6,333 nt of DNA from Chloroflexota bacterium. GTDB taxonomy: Bacteria > Chloroflexota > Limnocylindria > Limnocylindrales > CSP1-4. Below, piece by piece: positions 1 through 6,040 of the stretch. Position 1 is the first letter of the stretch; the number at the start of each line of letters is the position of its first letter. Where the stretch lies: assembly GCA_015661135.1 (NCBI GenBank), contig JACVXW010000094.1, positions 1 through 6,333 of the forward strand, read 5' to 3'. The notes below the pieces were generated by a model. That model saw only the letters and a list, made by a program, of their open reading frames with translations, had not been told where the DNA came from and ran no database searches. A program made the position numbers and the translations under genes.

Positions 1-506
1 GTGCCTTCGAGGGCAAGGCCGATGTCCAGCGTGGTCGCGTCCGGTGCCGGTGCATCCGCGGCCTCCCACTTGTCCGTGGCGTCCGGACCGGGCGCCTTGT
101 CCGGCTCGGTGCCGATGGCCGGCCCTCCGAGCTTGACCGGCTCGTCGCCGGGGATCCGGTCGCCGTCGATCTTTTCGATGGGTTCGGTGATGGCGGTGTC
201 GCTCCCGTTGCCGACGGTATCGCTGGCCGTCCTGTTCGCGGCGAGGGGCCCGAACGCCGCGCCGAGCGCCAGCGCGCTGATGAGGAACGTGCCGATGACT
301 GCGCCCGGAACCGAGATCCCGAACCGCCGGCCGTGGCGGCCGCCGCGGATGCGGACCGTGCGATCCTCGAGGAGCTCGGCGCCACCGACCGAGAGGTCGC
401 TGGCGCTCGCATAGCCGGCGGGACCGCCCGTGGCCCCCTGGCTGATCACGTCCATGGCGTCCGTCGGGTCCGTGCCCGCCGATCCGCTGCCTGCCTGTCG
501 CTTCAT
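1..506 (-). CDS. Single-pass membrane protein, unknown function (N-terminal part, runs off window)
   Basis: An open frame on the minus strand starts at ATG 506-504 and is still open after 168 codons at the window edge. A Shine-Dalgarno AAGAGG lies 8 bases before the ATG. The protein begins MKRQAGSGSAGTDPTDAMD and has a polar, glycine- and serine-rich N-terminus of about 60 residues ending in a basic stretch (RIRGGRHGRRFG, residues 52-63). One hydrophobic segment follows at about residues 64-90. After that comes an acidic, proline-rich stretch (for example EPIEKIDGDRIPGDEPVKLGG). The basic residues before the segment predict a cytoplasmic N-terminus and an external C-terminal part, so it is a membrane-anchored protein rather than a secreted one. 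I recognise no family. An anti-sigma-like or cell-surface protein is possible but is only a guess. The plus-strand frame over the same bases has low-complexity composition and looks like a shadow. Confidence 0.75.
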   Translation of the reverse strand, partial: MKRQAGSGSAGTDPTDAMDVISQGATGGPAGYASASDLSVGGAELLEDRTVRIRGGRHGRRFGISVPGAVIGTFLISALALGAAFGPLAANRTASDTVGNGSDTAITEPIEKIDGDRIPGDEPVKLGGPAIGTEPDKAPGPDATDKWEAADAPAPDATTLDIGLALEG

Positions 507-898
507 CCCCGATACCTCTTTCCCTTCTGCCACCGGAACCGTTCGGCGGTCCGTGCTGGCGCGGCCGCAAGGCGCGGCCGATGAGTTCGATACACGCAGA
601 ACGCTCGAAGGGGTCGGGGATTACCGGCCGCGGGGCGGCGATGGTCGTGGGTCGGGGCAGGACCCTGAATTGCTCGCGCCACGCGCCAGCGCCGCGCACC
701 ACTTTGTGTCAGATGCTCGCCACACGGGACGTAGTCAACGGAGTGCGCCGGCGGGTCGACGGTTGCACGCTCAGCTCGCAGTCTCGTTTCTGACAGCGGC
801 CCGCGTCACGGGAATCTGTCACGCGATTGCTGAATAGCTCCCGCCTGGAGAGCAGGTGTCACAAACCGACCGAGGCCGCGCGGCAATTGTCGTAGGCA
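507..898. other. Gene-free divergent intergenic region
   Basis: This is about 390 bases between the leftward membrane protein gene and the promoter of the rightward paa operon. The open frames here are short and arginine-rich and show no family resemblance, so I call no gene. The pentamer TGTCA recurs at 707-711, 817-821 and 857-861, and TGACAG (791-796) forms an inverted pair with CTGTCA (816-821), 19 bases apart. I found no convincing -35/-10 pair for the leftward gene. A lone TTGACT on the minus strand (738-733) has no good -10 at the right distance. Confidence 0.5.
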
Positions 899-927
899 TT
901 GCACGGGCGCCATCGTCGCTCTATAAT
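899..927 (+). promoter_or_regulatory. Sigma70-type promoter of the tetR-paaABCD operon
   Basis: TTGCAC (899-904) and a perfect TATAAT (922-927) are separated by exactly 17 bases, in an otherwise GC-rich context. Transcription should start near 933-936, which gives a short leader before the TetR start. This is the only strong promoter seen before the paa genes, so it probably drives the whole overlapping operon. Confidence 0.8.
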
Positions 928-933
928 TGGGGC

Positions 934-947
934 CTAACGATCGTTCG
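934..947. promoter_or_regulatory. TetR/PaaR-type operator at the transcription start
   Basis: CTAACGATCGTTCG contains the perfect 10-base palindrome AACGATCGTT (936-945) and sits immediately after the -10 box, over the expected transcription start. A repressor bound there would block the promoter. From memory, the site recognised by the TetR-family PaaR of Thermus thermophilus is CNAACGNNCGTTNG, and this sequence fits it at every fixed position. I infer autoregulation of the operon by its own TetR gene, with a phenylacetyl-CoA-type ligand as likely inducer. Confidence 0.7.
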
Positions 948-977
948 TTTGTGTCTCCAGGGGTGACGCGCCGCCAG

Positions 978-1525
978 ATGGTTGAGAACACCCGCCGCCG
1001 CGAGATCGAGGACGTCGCGTCCGAGCTGTTCATGGCGCACGGCTACGCCGCCACGAGCGTCCGCGACATCGCCCGCGCCCTCGACATCCAGGGGGCCAGC
1101 CTGTACGCCCATGCCGGTTCGAGGCCGCCGCGGACACGGTCGGGCCGGACGCGACGACACGGGATGCCGCCGGCCCCGCGGCAGACCTCGCGGCGCTCGT
1201 GCGGGCGCACGTTCGCGTGATCACGTACGACGTCGAGGCGGCGGGCGTCTTCGTCCATGAGTGGCGGGCGCTGGGGGAGGCTCGCCGGGCGGCCATCCTC
1301 GAGCGTCGTGACGCCTACGAACAGCGGTTCCGTCGCCTCGTCGAGGACGGTATCGCGACGGGGGAGTTCGCCATGACGGATCCGGCGCTGGCCGCCACCG
1401 TGATCCTGTCCACTCTCAACGGGATCCCGACCTGGTATCGCCCAGACGGCCGGCTGACCCCGGATCGGGTGGCGGACCATTTCGTAGACTTTGTGATGCG
1501 TATGCTCATGGGAGCCGACCGATGA
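978..1525 (+). pseudogene. paaR: TetR-family regulator, probable PaaR, with internal deletion and frameshift
   Basis: The TetR DNA-binding domain is read from ATG 978: helix 1 RRREIEDVASELFMAHGY, then the helix-turn-helix TSVRDIARALDIQGASLYAH ending at 1112. In a normal TetR protein LYxH is followed by a segment like FxSKExLL and the start of helix 4. Here that segment is absent and the text resumes in another frame at 1115 (RFEAAADTVGPDATTRD), continuing to the stop at 1523-1525. The C-terminal part has the WYRPDGRLTPDRVADHF signature of TetR regulators of acyl-CoA metabolism (KstR2/FadR-like C-domain). The missing DNA is 3n-2 bases, about 46-49. Restoring it gives a protein of about 198 residues, normal for the family. 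As written, the first frame stops at 1218-1220, so no complete repressor is made. In-frame GTG starts at 963 and 951 are alternatives; the SD-like GGTGA at 962-966 slightly favours 978. A genuine lesion and an assembly error are both possible. Its stop overlaps the paaA start as ATGA. Confidence 0.8.
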
Positions 1526-2565
1526 CCGACCCGCGCGCCCTCGACCCGATTCTCGCGCCACGCGACCGGACGGACCGCCCGGACGGTGCAGACCGCACCG
1601 CTCGACCCTGGAACGACGATCTGCCCCACGACGAGCGGTACGAGCTGTTCGAGGTCCATGTCCTCGCCGGCGGCAAGATCGAGCCCAACGACTGGATGCC
1701 GGACGAGTACCGGACCGCGGTCCTGCGGTTCGTGGAGATGCACGCCAACTCGGAGCTGATGGGCGTCCTGCCCGAACGCGAGTGGATCATGCGGGCGCCG
1801 ACGCTGCGCCGGAAGCTCGCGCTCACGGCGAAGGTCCAGGACGAGGTCGGCCACGCGCAGCTGCTGTATCGCGTCGCCGAGGACCTCGGCAAGCCGCGCG
1901 AGGCGATGTTCGACGACCTGCTCGCCGGGAAGACGAAGTTCCACAACGTCTTCCACTACCCCACGCGGACCTGGGCGGACATCGGGATCATCGCCTGGCT
2001 CGTGGACGCGGCGGCGATCGTGGCCCAGCAGGCGCTTCGTGACTCCTCCTACGGCCCGTACGCCCGGACGATGCAGAAGATCTGCTGGGAGGAATCGGTC
2101 CACATCATGCACGGACGGGACGTCGTGGTGACCCTCATGACCGGGACGGATTCGCAGCGGGCGATGGTCCAGGAGGCGCTCGATCGCTGGTGGGGCCCGC
2201 TCATGCAGATGCACGGCCCGCGAAGCGATCGAACGAAGGACCGCGATCTCCACTGGCGAATCAAGGCGAAGACGTCCGAGGAGCTCCGCCAGGAGTTCCT
2301 CACGATCTACGTGCCCCGGATCCTCGAGCTCGGGCTGACGATCCCGGACCCGGCGCTGTCGTTCGACAAGGCCACCGGCGAGGGCGGCGAGGCCGGCGAA
2401 CCCGGCGAGTGGCGCTACACGGACCCGGACTGGGCCGAGCTGCGGACGGTGGTCACGAACCATGGCCCTATGTCCGAGGAGCGCCTGGAATTTCGCCGGG
2501 TGAGCCGCGAGGCCACGGCCTGGGTGCGCGCCGCGATCCTGGCCGAGCCGAGGGCCGTGGCATGA
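1522..2565 (+). CDS. paaA: Phenylacetyl-CoA 1,2-epoxidase catalytic subunit PaaA
   Basis: This is the oxygenase alpha subunit of the phenylacetyl-CoA epoxidase complex, which converts phenylacetyl-CoA to its ring-1,2-epoxide in the cytoplasm. The 347-residue protein is a ferritin-like four-helix diiron protein of the PaaA/PaaC family. Family landmarks are IEPNDWMPDEYR (53-64), HANSELMGVLPEREW (74-88), AKVQDEVGHAQLLYR (103-117), WLVDAAAIVAQ (159-169) and KICWEESVHIMHG (186-198). By their spacing to the E. coli enzyme, the diiron ligands should be E78, E108, H111, D162, E191 and H194, all present. The C-terminal WAELRTVVTNHGPMSEERLE region is also typical. It is longer than E. coli PaaA (about 309 residues) because of an N-terminal leader of about 35 residues and a glycine-rich insert at 286-296. 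The start ATG overlaps the TetR stop; GGGAG at 1510-1514 lies 7 bases upstream, so paaA can initiate even if the regulator frame is broken. Confidence 0.95.
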   Translation: MTDPRALDPILAPRDRTDRPDGADRTARPWNDDLPHDERYELFEVHVLAGGKIEPNDWMPDEYRTAVLRFVEMHANSELMGVLPEREWIMRAPTLRRKLALTAKVQDEVGHAQLLYRVAEDLGKPREAMFDDLLAGKTKFHNVFHYPTRTWADIGIIAWLVDAAAIVAQQALRDSSYGPYARTMQKICWEESVHIMHGRDVVVTLMTGTDSQRAMVQEALDRWWGPLMQMHGPRSDRTKDRDLHWRIKAKTSEELRQEFLTIYVPRILELGLTIPDPALSFDKATGEGGEAGEPGEWRYTDPDWAELRTVVTNHGPMSEERLEFRRVSREATAWVRAAILAEPRAVA

Positions 2566-2939
2566 CCGAGAACGGCGATCGAATGATCGACGAGGGCGGT
2601 CCGGTGGCCCCTGCCGCTGACGCCATAACCGGCGTTCTCGAACCGTACGAGGTCTTCCGCCAGGAGAAGGACGGCGACCCGATGCGCCACGGCGGCAACG
2701 TCATGGCCCCGGACGCCGAGCTGGCCCTCCACTACGCCCGCGAGATGTTCGGCCGGCGCGGCGAGAGCATTCGCCTGTGGGTGGTCCGCCGGGCGGACAT
2801 CGCGGTGCTCGAGGACCTCGACCTCCTCCAGCCGCCGCTCGACCGATCCTTCAAGAAGCCCGGCGGCTACGTCATGCGGGACAAGCTGGCCGCCGCACGC
2901 GAGCGCGCGGGAACCGCCAAGCCGAAGGCGCGCGAGTGA
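2562..2939 (+). CDS. paaB: Phenylacetyl-CoA epoxidase subunit PaaB
   Basis: This is the small structural subunit of the epoxidase, which is required for activity and is thought to link PaaA/PaaC units. The protein has 125 residues. The family core runs from about residue 27 (LEPYEVFRQEKDGDPMRHGGNVMAPDAELALHYAREMFGRRGESIRLWVVRR), matching the PaaB pattern of a short beta strand, the HGGNVMAPDAELALHYAR element and a conserved WVV. The C-terminal LDRSFKKPGGYVMRDKLAAARER is a plausible basic tail. E. coli PaaB has about 95 residues, so roughly 25 extra residues precede the core. An in-frame ATG at 2583 would shorten it by seven. The chosen ATG overlaps the paaA stop (ATGA, 2562-2565) and has GAGGG (2550-2554) 7 bases upstream, which favours 2562. 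Confidence 0.92.
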   Translation: MTENGDRMIDEGGPVAPAADAITGVLEPYEVFRQEKDGDPMRHGGNVMAPDAELALHYAREMFGRRGESIRLWVVRRADIAVLEDLDLLQPPLDRSFKKPGGYVMRDKLAAARERAGTAKPKARE

Positions 2940-3730
2940 CGACCGCTTCGACCGTCGCGATCGCGCTCGAGCCGCGGACCCGCGCTGCGCTCGCCGGCTT
3001 GTTGCTCTCGATGGCCGACGACGAGTTCATCATCGGGTTCTCCGATTCGGAATGGACGGGCATCGCCCCGATCCTCGAGGAGGACGTCGCGATGAGCTCG
3101 CTCGCCCAGGACGAGCTCGGCCACGCCCGCGCGCTGTACGAGCTGCTGGCCGGGCTGCTCGATGACGGGCGCGACGCCGACGCGCTGGCATACGACCGCG
3201 AGCCGGATGCGTACCGCCACGCTCGCCTGCTCGACCATGGTCGAGGCGACTGGGCGATGACGATGGCGCGGCGGTTCCTCTACGACACCGCGGACGCCGC
3301 CCGTCTCACCTCGATCGGGGAGGGCTGGCCGCCGCTGGCCGAGCTCGTCGCGAAGATCCGGCGCGAGGAGCGCTACCACCGCATGCACGTGCTGGCCTGG
3401 GCGGATCGGTTCGCCCGCGCCGGCGGGGAGGCCCGGGCGCGTTTCGTGGCCGGGCTCAACGAGCTTGCACCGGACGCGCCGACGGTCCTCGCCGCTCCCC
3501 GGGGAGAGGCCGCGCTCCTCGAAACCGGCATCCTGACCCGCCCGATGTCGGCCGCCTTCGAAGCCTGGCGCACCGACGTTGTGGCGATCACCAGCCCGCT
3601 CGGAATCACTCTCACGCTGGTGGCCGCGGCGGACGGCGCGGCCGCTCGGACCGGCCACTCGGACGCTTTCCGCTGGCTGTGGGGCGAGTTCACCTCGGTC
3701 CGCCGATCCGAGCCGGGAGCGACCTGGTGA
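2936..3730 (+). CDS. paaC: Phenylacetyl-CoA epoxidase subunit PaaC, ligand-complete form
   Basis: This is the partner of PaaA in the oxygenase core, with 264 residues (E. coli PaaC 248). It has the same ferritin-like fold. Visible landmarks are ADDEFIIGFSDSEWTGIAP (27-45), LEEDVAMSSLAQDELGHARALYEL (47-70), WAMTMARRFLYDTAD (106-120) and KIRREERYHRMH (140-151). Aligning these with PaaA places E30, E60, H63, D117, E145 and H148 at all six diiron ligand positions. As I recall, E. coli PaaC has lost most of them and is structural only. This copy may therefore bind metal, although its pairing with a normal PaaA suggests it still serves as the second subunit. The start is GTG 2936, overlapping the paaB stop (GTGA), with GAAGG (2924-2928) 7 bases upstream. 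Upstream in-frame codons overlap paaB in a shadow reading and are not used. Confidence 0.93.
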   Translation: MTTASTVAIALEPRTRAALAGLLLSMADDEFIIGFSDSEWTGIAPILEEDVAMSSLAQDELGHARALYELLAGLLDDGRDADALAYDREPDAYRHARLLDHGRGDWAMTMARRFLYDTADAARLTSIGEGWPPLAELVAKIRREERYHRMHVLAWADRFARAGGEARARFVAGLNELAPDAPTVLAAPRGEAALLETGILTRPMSAAFEAWRTDVVAITSPLGITLTLVAAADGAAARTGHSDAFRWLWGEFTSVRRSEPGATW

Positions 3731-4206
3731 TCGCCCCGCTCGCCGATGCGACTCGGCGCATCGATGCCGCCGCCGTCCGCGACGCGCTTCGGTCCGTCCA
3801 CGACCCGGAAATCCCGACGGTTTCGATCGTCGACCTCGGGATGGTCGAAGACATCGTGGTCAGCAATGACGGAATCAACGTCGAGCTGCTACCCACCTTC
3901 GTCGGCTGCCCCGCCCAGCAGATGATTCGCGAGTCCGTCATCGACGCGCTCGCGCCGCTCGGGCGTCCCGTGAGGGTCGAGTTCACCTGGCGTGTGCCGT
4001 GGACCTCGGACCGGATCAGCAACCTCGGGCGCGAGCGCCTGGCACAGTCCGGCTTTGCCCCGCCCGCCGAGCCGGCCGACGTCCGATGTCCGTACTGCGC
4101 ATCGGCGCGGGTGGCGATGGACAGCGCCTTCGGCCCCACCCAGTGCCGGTCGCTGTACTACTGCCGCGATTGCCGCCAGCCGTTCGAGGCTTTCAAGCCG
4201 GTCTGA
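3727..4206 (+). CDS. paaD: PaaD, MIP18-family iron-sulfur assembly factor for the epoxidase system
   Basis: PaaD proteins are needed for phenylacetate oxidation and are thought to mature the iron-sulfur or diiron centres of the epoxidase and its reductase. The protein has 159 residues (E. coli about 165). Residues 12-90 form the MIP18 (DUF59) domain, with DPEIPTVSIVDLGMV (26-40) and PTFVGCPA (56-63); C61 is the conserved cysteine. WTSDRISNLGRERL (92-105) and GFAPP (109-113) are the usual PaaD middle motifs. A C-terminal zinc-ribbon-like module has cysteines at 121, 124, 140, 146 and 149 (CPYC, TQC, YYCRDC) and ends in the family FEAFKP. The start is GTG 3727, overlapping the paaC stop (GTGA), with GGGAG (3715-3719) 7 bases upstream. 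It is the last gene of the operon in this window, and no paaE follows. Confidence 0.94.
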   Translation: MIAPLADATRRIDAAAVRDALRSVHDPEIPTVSIVDLGMVEDIVVSNDGINVELLPTFVGCPAQQMIRESVIDALAPLGRPVRVEFTWRVPWTSDRISNLGRERLAQSGFAPPAEPADVRCPYCASARVAMDSAFGPTQCRSLYYCRDCRQPFEAFKPV

Positions 4207-4218
4207 CCCCGACACGCC

Positions 4219-4233
4219 GGACGCGAAGCGTCC
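4219..4233 (+). terminator. Small hairpin after paaD, weak terminator candidate
   Basis: GGACGC-GAA-GCGTCC is a perfect 6-base-pair stem with a three-base loop starting 12 bases after the paaD stop. GCGAAGC-type mini-hairpins are unusually stable. No T-run follows, so an intrinsic terminator is not demonstrated. It could instead protect the 3' end of the paa message. Confidence 0.35.
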
Positions 4234-4253
4234 CTCAGGCGCGACTTGCCTAC

Positions 4254-4263
4254 TGACCGGTCA
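4254..4263. promoter_or_regulatory. TGACCGGTCA palindrome between convergent genes
   Basis: This perfect 10-base palindrome resembles TetR-family operator cores. It lies between the ends of paaD and the convergent membrane protein gene, where no start codon or promoter is visible. It may be a stray binding site or chance. Confidence 0.25.
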
Positions 4264-4283
4264 ATGAAGATCCGCGTTTCGGG

Positions 4284-5081
4284 TCATGGGATCGCTCCTT
4301 CGAAATGCGGCATGCCGGCACGTTCGGTGCGCAGGGCGCTGACGCCCAGCCCGGCCCAGCCGGCTGGGAACATCAGGACCATGGCGACGATTACGCCACC
4401 TTCGAGCCCCGACGGCAGGAGACCGCCCGTGACTCCGGCGAGGCCGAGGACGACCACGATCGAGCCCACGCCCAGAAGCGCCGCGGCTCCCCGGGAAAGA
4501 ACGCGCGCGCGCAGGGTGGCCAGGGCGAACAGGCCTGAGCCGATTACCAGGCCGGTCACGCCCAGCGTCGAAATGGCCCAGCCGCTGAGTCCTCCGATGA
4601 TCGCGCGGGCGCTGTCGCCGGAGGCGGCCATCGCCAGCGCTCCGAACAGCGAGACGACGGCGCCCACGGCGGGGACGGCGAATGCGGCCCAAACCAGGAC
4701 CGGGTGGCGGCGAGCCTGAAAGGCGCTCAGGCCGATCAGGGCGACCAGGGTGGCGACGATCGCTGCCAGCAGGGCGATGAGGATCCAGCCTGCACCAGTC
4801 TCTGCGCCATCGTTGATGGCATTGCCGGCGAGAGCGATGAACCAGAGGAGGCCGCCGAGAATCGCGGCGTAGCCCCCGATGCGAAGTGTCATTGCGAATC
4901 CCTTTCCGTGGATGGACGCGGCCCCGAGGCCGCGGAGGTGGAGGTGCGCATCGAGTGCGCCGAGCAGGACGTCCGCGACATCGAAGGGTCCGAGCGGGCG
5001 GTCCCCGAGGACCAGCGCGAACTCTTCGCCGTAGCGGGCCCGCCAGCGGGCGGGGTAGCAACGGATGAGCAGGGACCTCAC
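4284..5081 (-). CDS. Six-helix membrane protein co-expressed with PadR
   Basis: This 265-residue protein has an unknown role. Its cytoplasmic N-terminus (RSLLIRCYPARWRARYGEEF, then LGPFDVADVLLGALDAHL at 30-47) is a pattern I recognise from membrane proteins encoded next to PadR regulators in high-GC Gram-positive-like bacteria and Chloroflexota. It resembles in position and style the short domain that precedes anti-sigma or sensor membrane proteins. Six hydrophobic segments follow at about 68-88, 98-120, 127-150, 167-188, 199-220 and 228-250. The GTG start at 5081-5079 overlaps the padR stop (GTGA), and GGGGGAG lies 8 bases upstream on the minus strand, so the two are translationally coupled. 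It shares the padR promoter and should be repressed by PadR. It may transmit or relieve an envelope signal, but this is inference. Confidence 0.8.
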   Translation of the reverse strand: MRSLLIRCYPARWRARYGEEFALVLGDRPLGPFDVADVLLGALDAHLHLRGLGAASIHGKGFAMTLRIGGYAAILGGLLWFIALAGNAINDGAETGAGWILIALLAAIVATLVALIGLSAFQARRHPVLVWAAFAVPAVGAVVSLFGALAMAASGDSARAIIGGLSGWAISTLGVTGLVIGSGLFALATLRARVLSRGAAALLGVGSIVVVLGLAGVTGGLLPSGLEGGVIVAMVLMFPAGWAGLGVSALRTERAGMPHFEGAIP

Positions 5082-5401
5082 GGCTGGTGCTCCCCCAGCT
5101 GCCGAAGGCCCTGCTGGGCGAAGCTGGACAGACCACGCAGCTGCTCCGCGAGGTTGGAGGCCCCGACCGCCGTGAGACGGTACGGCCGGCGCCGCTCCTC
5201 GGGCGGCAGCGCCTCCACGAGGCCGAGCTCCTCCAGCCGGACGAGCGCCGCATAGAGCGTGCCGGCGCCCATCGGCCGGCCGGTGCCACTTTCAACGTCC
5301 TGCATGATCGCGTAGCCGTGCTTCGGCCCGTCGCTCAGGCTGACCAGGATGAGCAGCGACGGCTCGGCGAACCGCCCGAATTCGGGGACCTTGCCGCTCA
5401 T
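5078..5401 (-). CDS. PadR-family transcriptional regulator
   Basis: This is a cytoplasmic DNA-binding repressor of the PadR family. The protein is 107 residues, the length of a PadR winged helix with a short dimerisation helix (PadR-s2-like). The winged helix runs from about residue 11: AEPSLLILVSLSDGPKHGYAIMQDVESGTG, the recognition part GAGTLYAALVRLEELGLVEAL and the wing RRRPYRLTAVGASNLAEQL. The GPKHGYAI and TLYAALVRLEELGLV motifs are diagnostic. Start ATG 5401-5399 has a strong AGGAGGT Shine-Dalgarno 4 bases upstream. Its promoter carries the same inverted repeat found before the 5547-5975 gene, which suggests autoregulation. The inducing signal is not evident from the sequence. Confidence 0.93.
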   Translation of the reverse strand: MSGKVPEFGRFAEPSLLILVSLSDGPKHGYAIMQDVESGTGRPMGAGTLYAALVRLEELGLVEALPPEERRRPYRLTAVGASNLAEQLRGLSSFAQQGLRQLGEHQP

Positions 5402-5424
5402 CGGACCTCCTGAACTTACGATGG

Positions 5425-5453
5425 TCGATATATCGATAGGCGATATATACGCC
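5425..5453. promoter_or_regulatory. PadR operator upstream of padR
   Basis: GATATATCG (5427-5435), five bases, then CGATATATACGCC (5441-5453) form an inverted repeat. The left part also extends to the perfect 12-base palindrome TCGATATATCGA (5425-5436). The same arrangement occurs at 6014-6040 with 24 of 27 bases identical. The site covers the padR -10 box and transcription start, a natural position for repression. Assignment to PadR is by context. Confidence 0.75.
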
Positions 5454-5472
5454 CCCAGGCGATGCGTGTCAA
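5444..5472 (-). promoter_or_regulatory. padR operon promoter
   Basis: On the minus strand a consensus TTGACA (5472-5467) is 17 bases from TATATA (5449-5444). The -10 lies inside the operator repeat. Transcription should begin near 5437, leaving a leader of about 36 bases with the AGGAGGT site before the padR ATG. Confidence 0.8.
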
Positions 5473-5488
5473 GGGGACCGAGGTGATA

Positions 5489-5537
5489 CTCGCAGCGCTC
5501 CGCGCCGATTCGTGAGCAACTCCGTCTGAGCGGCGAG
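5489..5537 (-). terminator. Interrupted stem-loop after the 5547-5975 gene
   Basis: CTCGC (5489-5493) and CGCTC (5496-5500) can pair with GCGAG (5533-5537) and GAGCG (5528-5532). This gives a 10-pair stem with a two-base bulge and a long loop. It begins 10 bases past the stop of the minus-strand gene and ends before the padR -35 box. There is no T-run after it, so it is only a candidate for insulating padR from read-through. Confidence 0.3.
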
Positions 5538-5546
5538 AGTCTGGTG

Positions 5547-5975
5547 TCAGCTGCCCCGACCTCGGACGTCGCGCCACCGCCACCAGCCAGCCGTCAGGAG
5601 CGCGGCCGCCAATACGGCGAAGGAAGGAATGTCTCTCTCCGGAACTCCGCCCAGGTCACGGCCGAGCACATGGGAGACGGCGTGGAGCGCAGCACCGACA
5701 CCTACCCCGAGGAGCGCCACCGTCAGGCCGTCCGGTCGGACGAGCAGACCTGCGAGCAACAGAACCATGCCAAGGCCGATCTGGAAGGCCCCGATGTCCT
5801 GCAGGAAGTGCTGGTTGTACGGCTCGAATCGGGCGAGCACTTCGAAGAACGAATTTGGGTCGACCATCGCCCATGCCCCAAGCAGCACGAGTCCGGCACC
5901 GCCGCCGATCGCGACGACACGGGGAACCAAATTGACTACGGTCGAACGATCTCGGCCAACATCGAATCTTGCCAT
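5547..5975 (-). CDS. Four-helix membrane protein, PadR-regulated, unknown function
   Basis: The 142-residue protein has a short polar N-terminus (MARFDVGRDRS) and four hydrophobic segments at about 20-39, 62-80, 84-104 and 117-131. Between the first two is an external or cytoplasmic loop, PNSFFEVLARFEPYNQHFLQDIGAFQIGLG, which resembles a conserved loop in small uncharacterised actinobacterial and Chloroflexota membrane proteins. I do not assign a named family. ATG 5975-5973 is chosen because GGAGG lies about 10 bases upstream. A longer in-frame start at 6059 would translate through the promoter and operator. The gene has its own promoter with the same inverted repeat as padR, so it is probably repressed by the neighbouring PadR together with the six-helix protein. 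Confidence 0.85.
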   Translation of the reverse strand: MARFDVGRDRSTVVNLVPRVVAIGGGAGLVLLGAWAMVDPNSFFEVLARFEPYNQHFLQDIGAFQIGLGMVLLLAGLLVRPDGLTVALLGVGVGAALHAVSHVLGRDLGGVPERDIPSFAVLAAALLTAGWWRWRDVRGRGS

Positions 5976-6013
5976 TGGATGCGTCCCTCCTCGCCCGTTG
6001 CTCGGTCCGGTTT

Positions 6014-6040
6014 GATATATCGCTGGACGATATATACGCC
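6014..6040. promoter_or_regulatory. Second PadR operator, upstream of the four-helix membrane protein
   Basis: GATATATCG (6014-6022), five bases, then CGATATATACGCC (6028-6040) repeats the padR operator in the same orientation and spacing. Only three spacer bases differ. It overlaps the -10 box and start of the gene ending at 5547, so the two transcription units should respond to the same repressor. Confidence 0.75.

Noticed and set aside
1..414. Plus-strand 137-residue frame at the left edge
   Set aside because: Low-complexity Ala/Ser/Pro composition. The minus strand over the same bases gives a protein with SD, ATG and a membrane segment.
1315..2463. Long minus-strand frame of 382 residues opposite paaA
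   Set aside because: It is antisense to an unmistakable PaaA, rich in Arg/Val/Pro/Leu, with no motifs. It arises from the GC-rich codon pattern of paaA.
4500..4516. CG-dinucleotide run
   Set aside because: Short and inside a coding region, expected at this base composition.
4261..5295. Minus-strand 344-residue frame across the membrane protein gene
   Set aside because: Arginine- and proline-rich shadow of the six-helix protein and padR in another frame.
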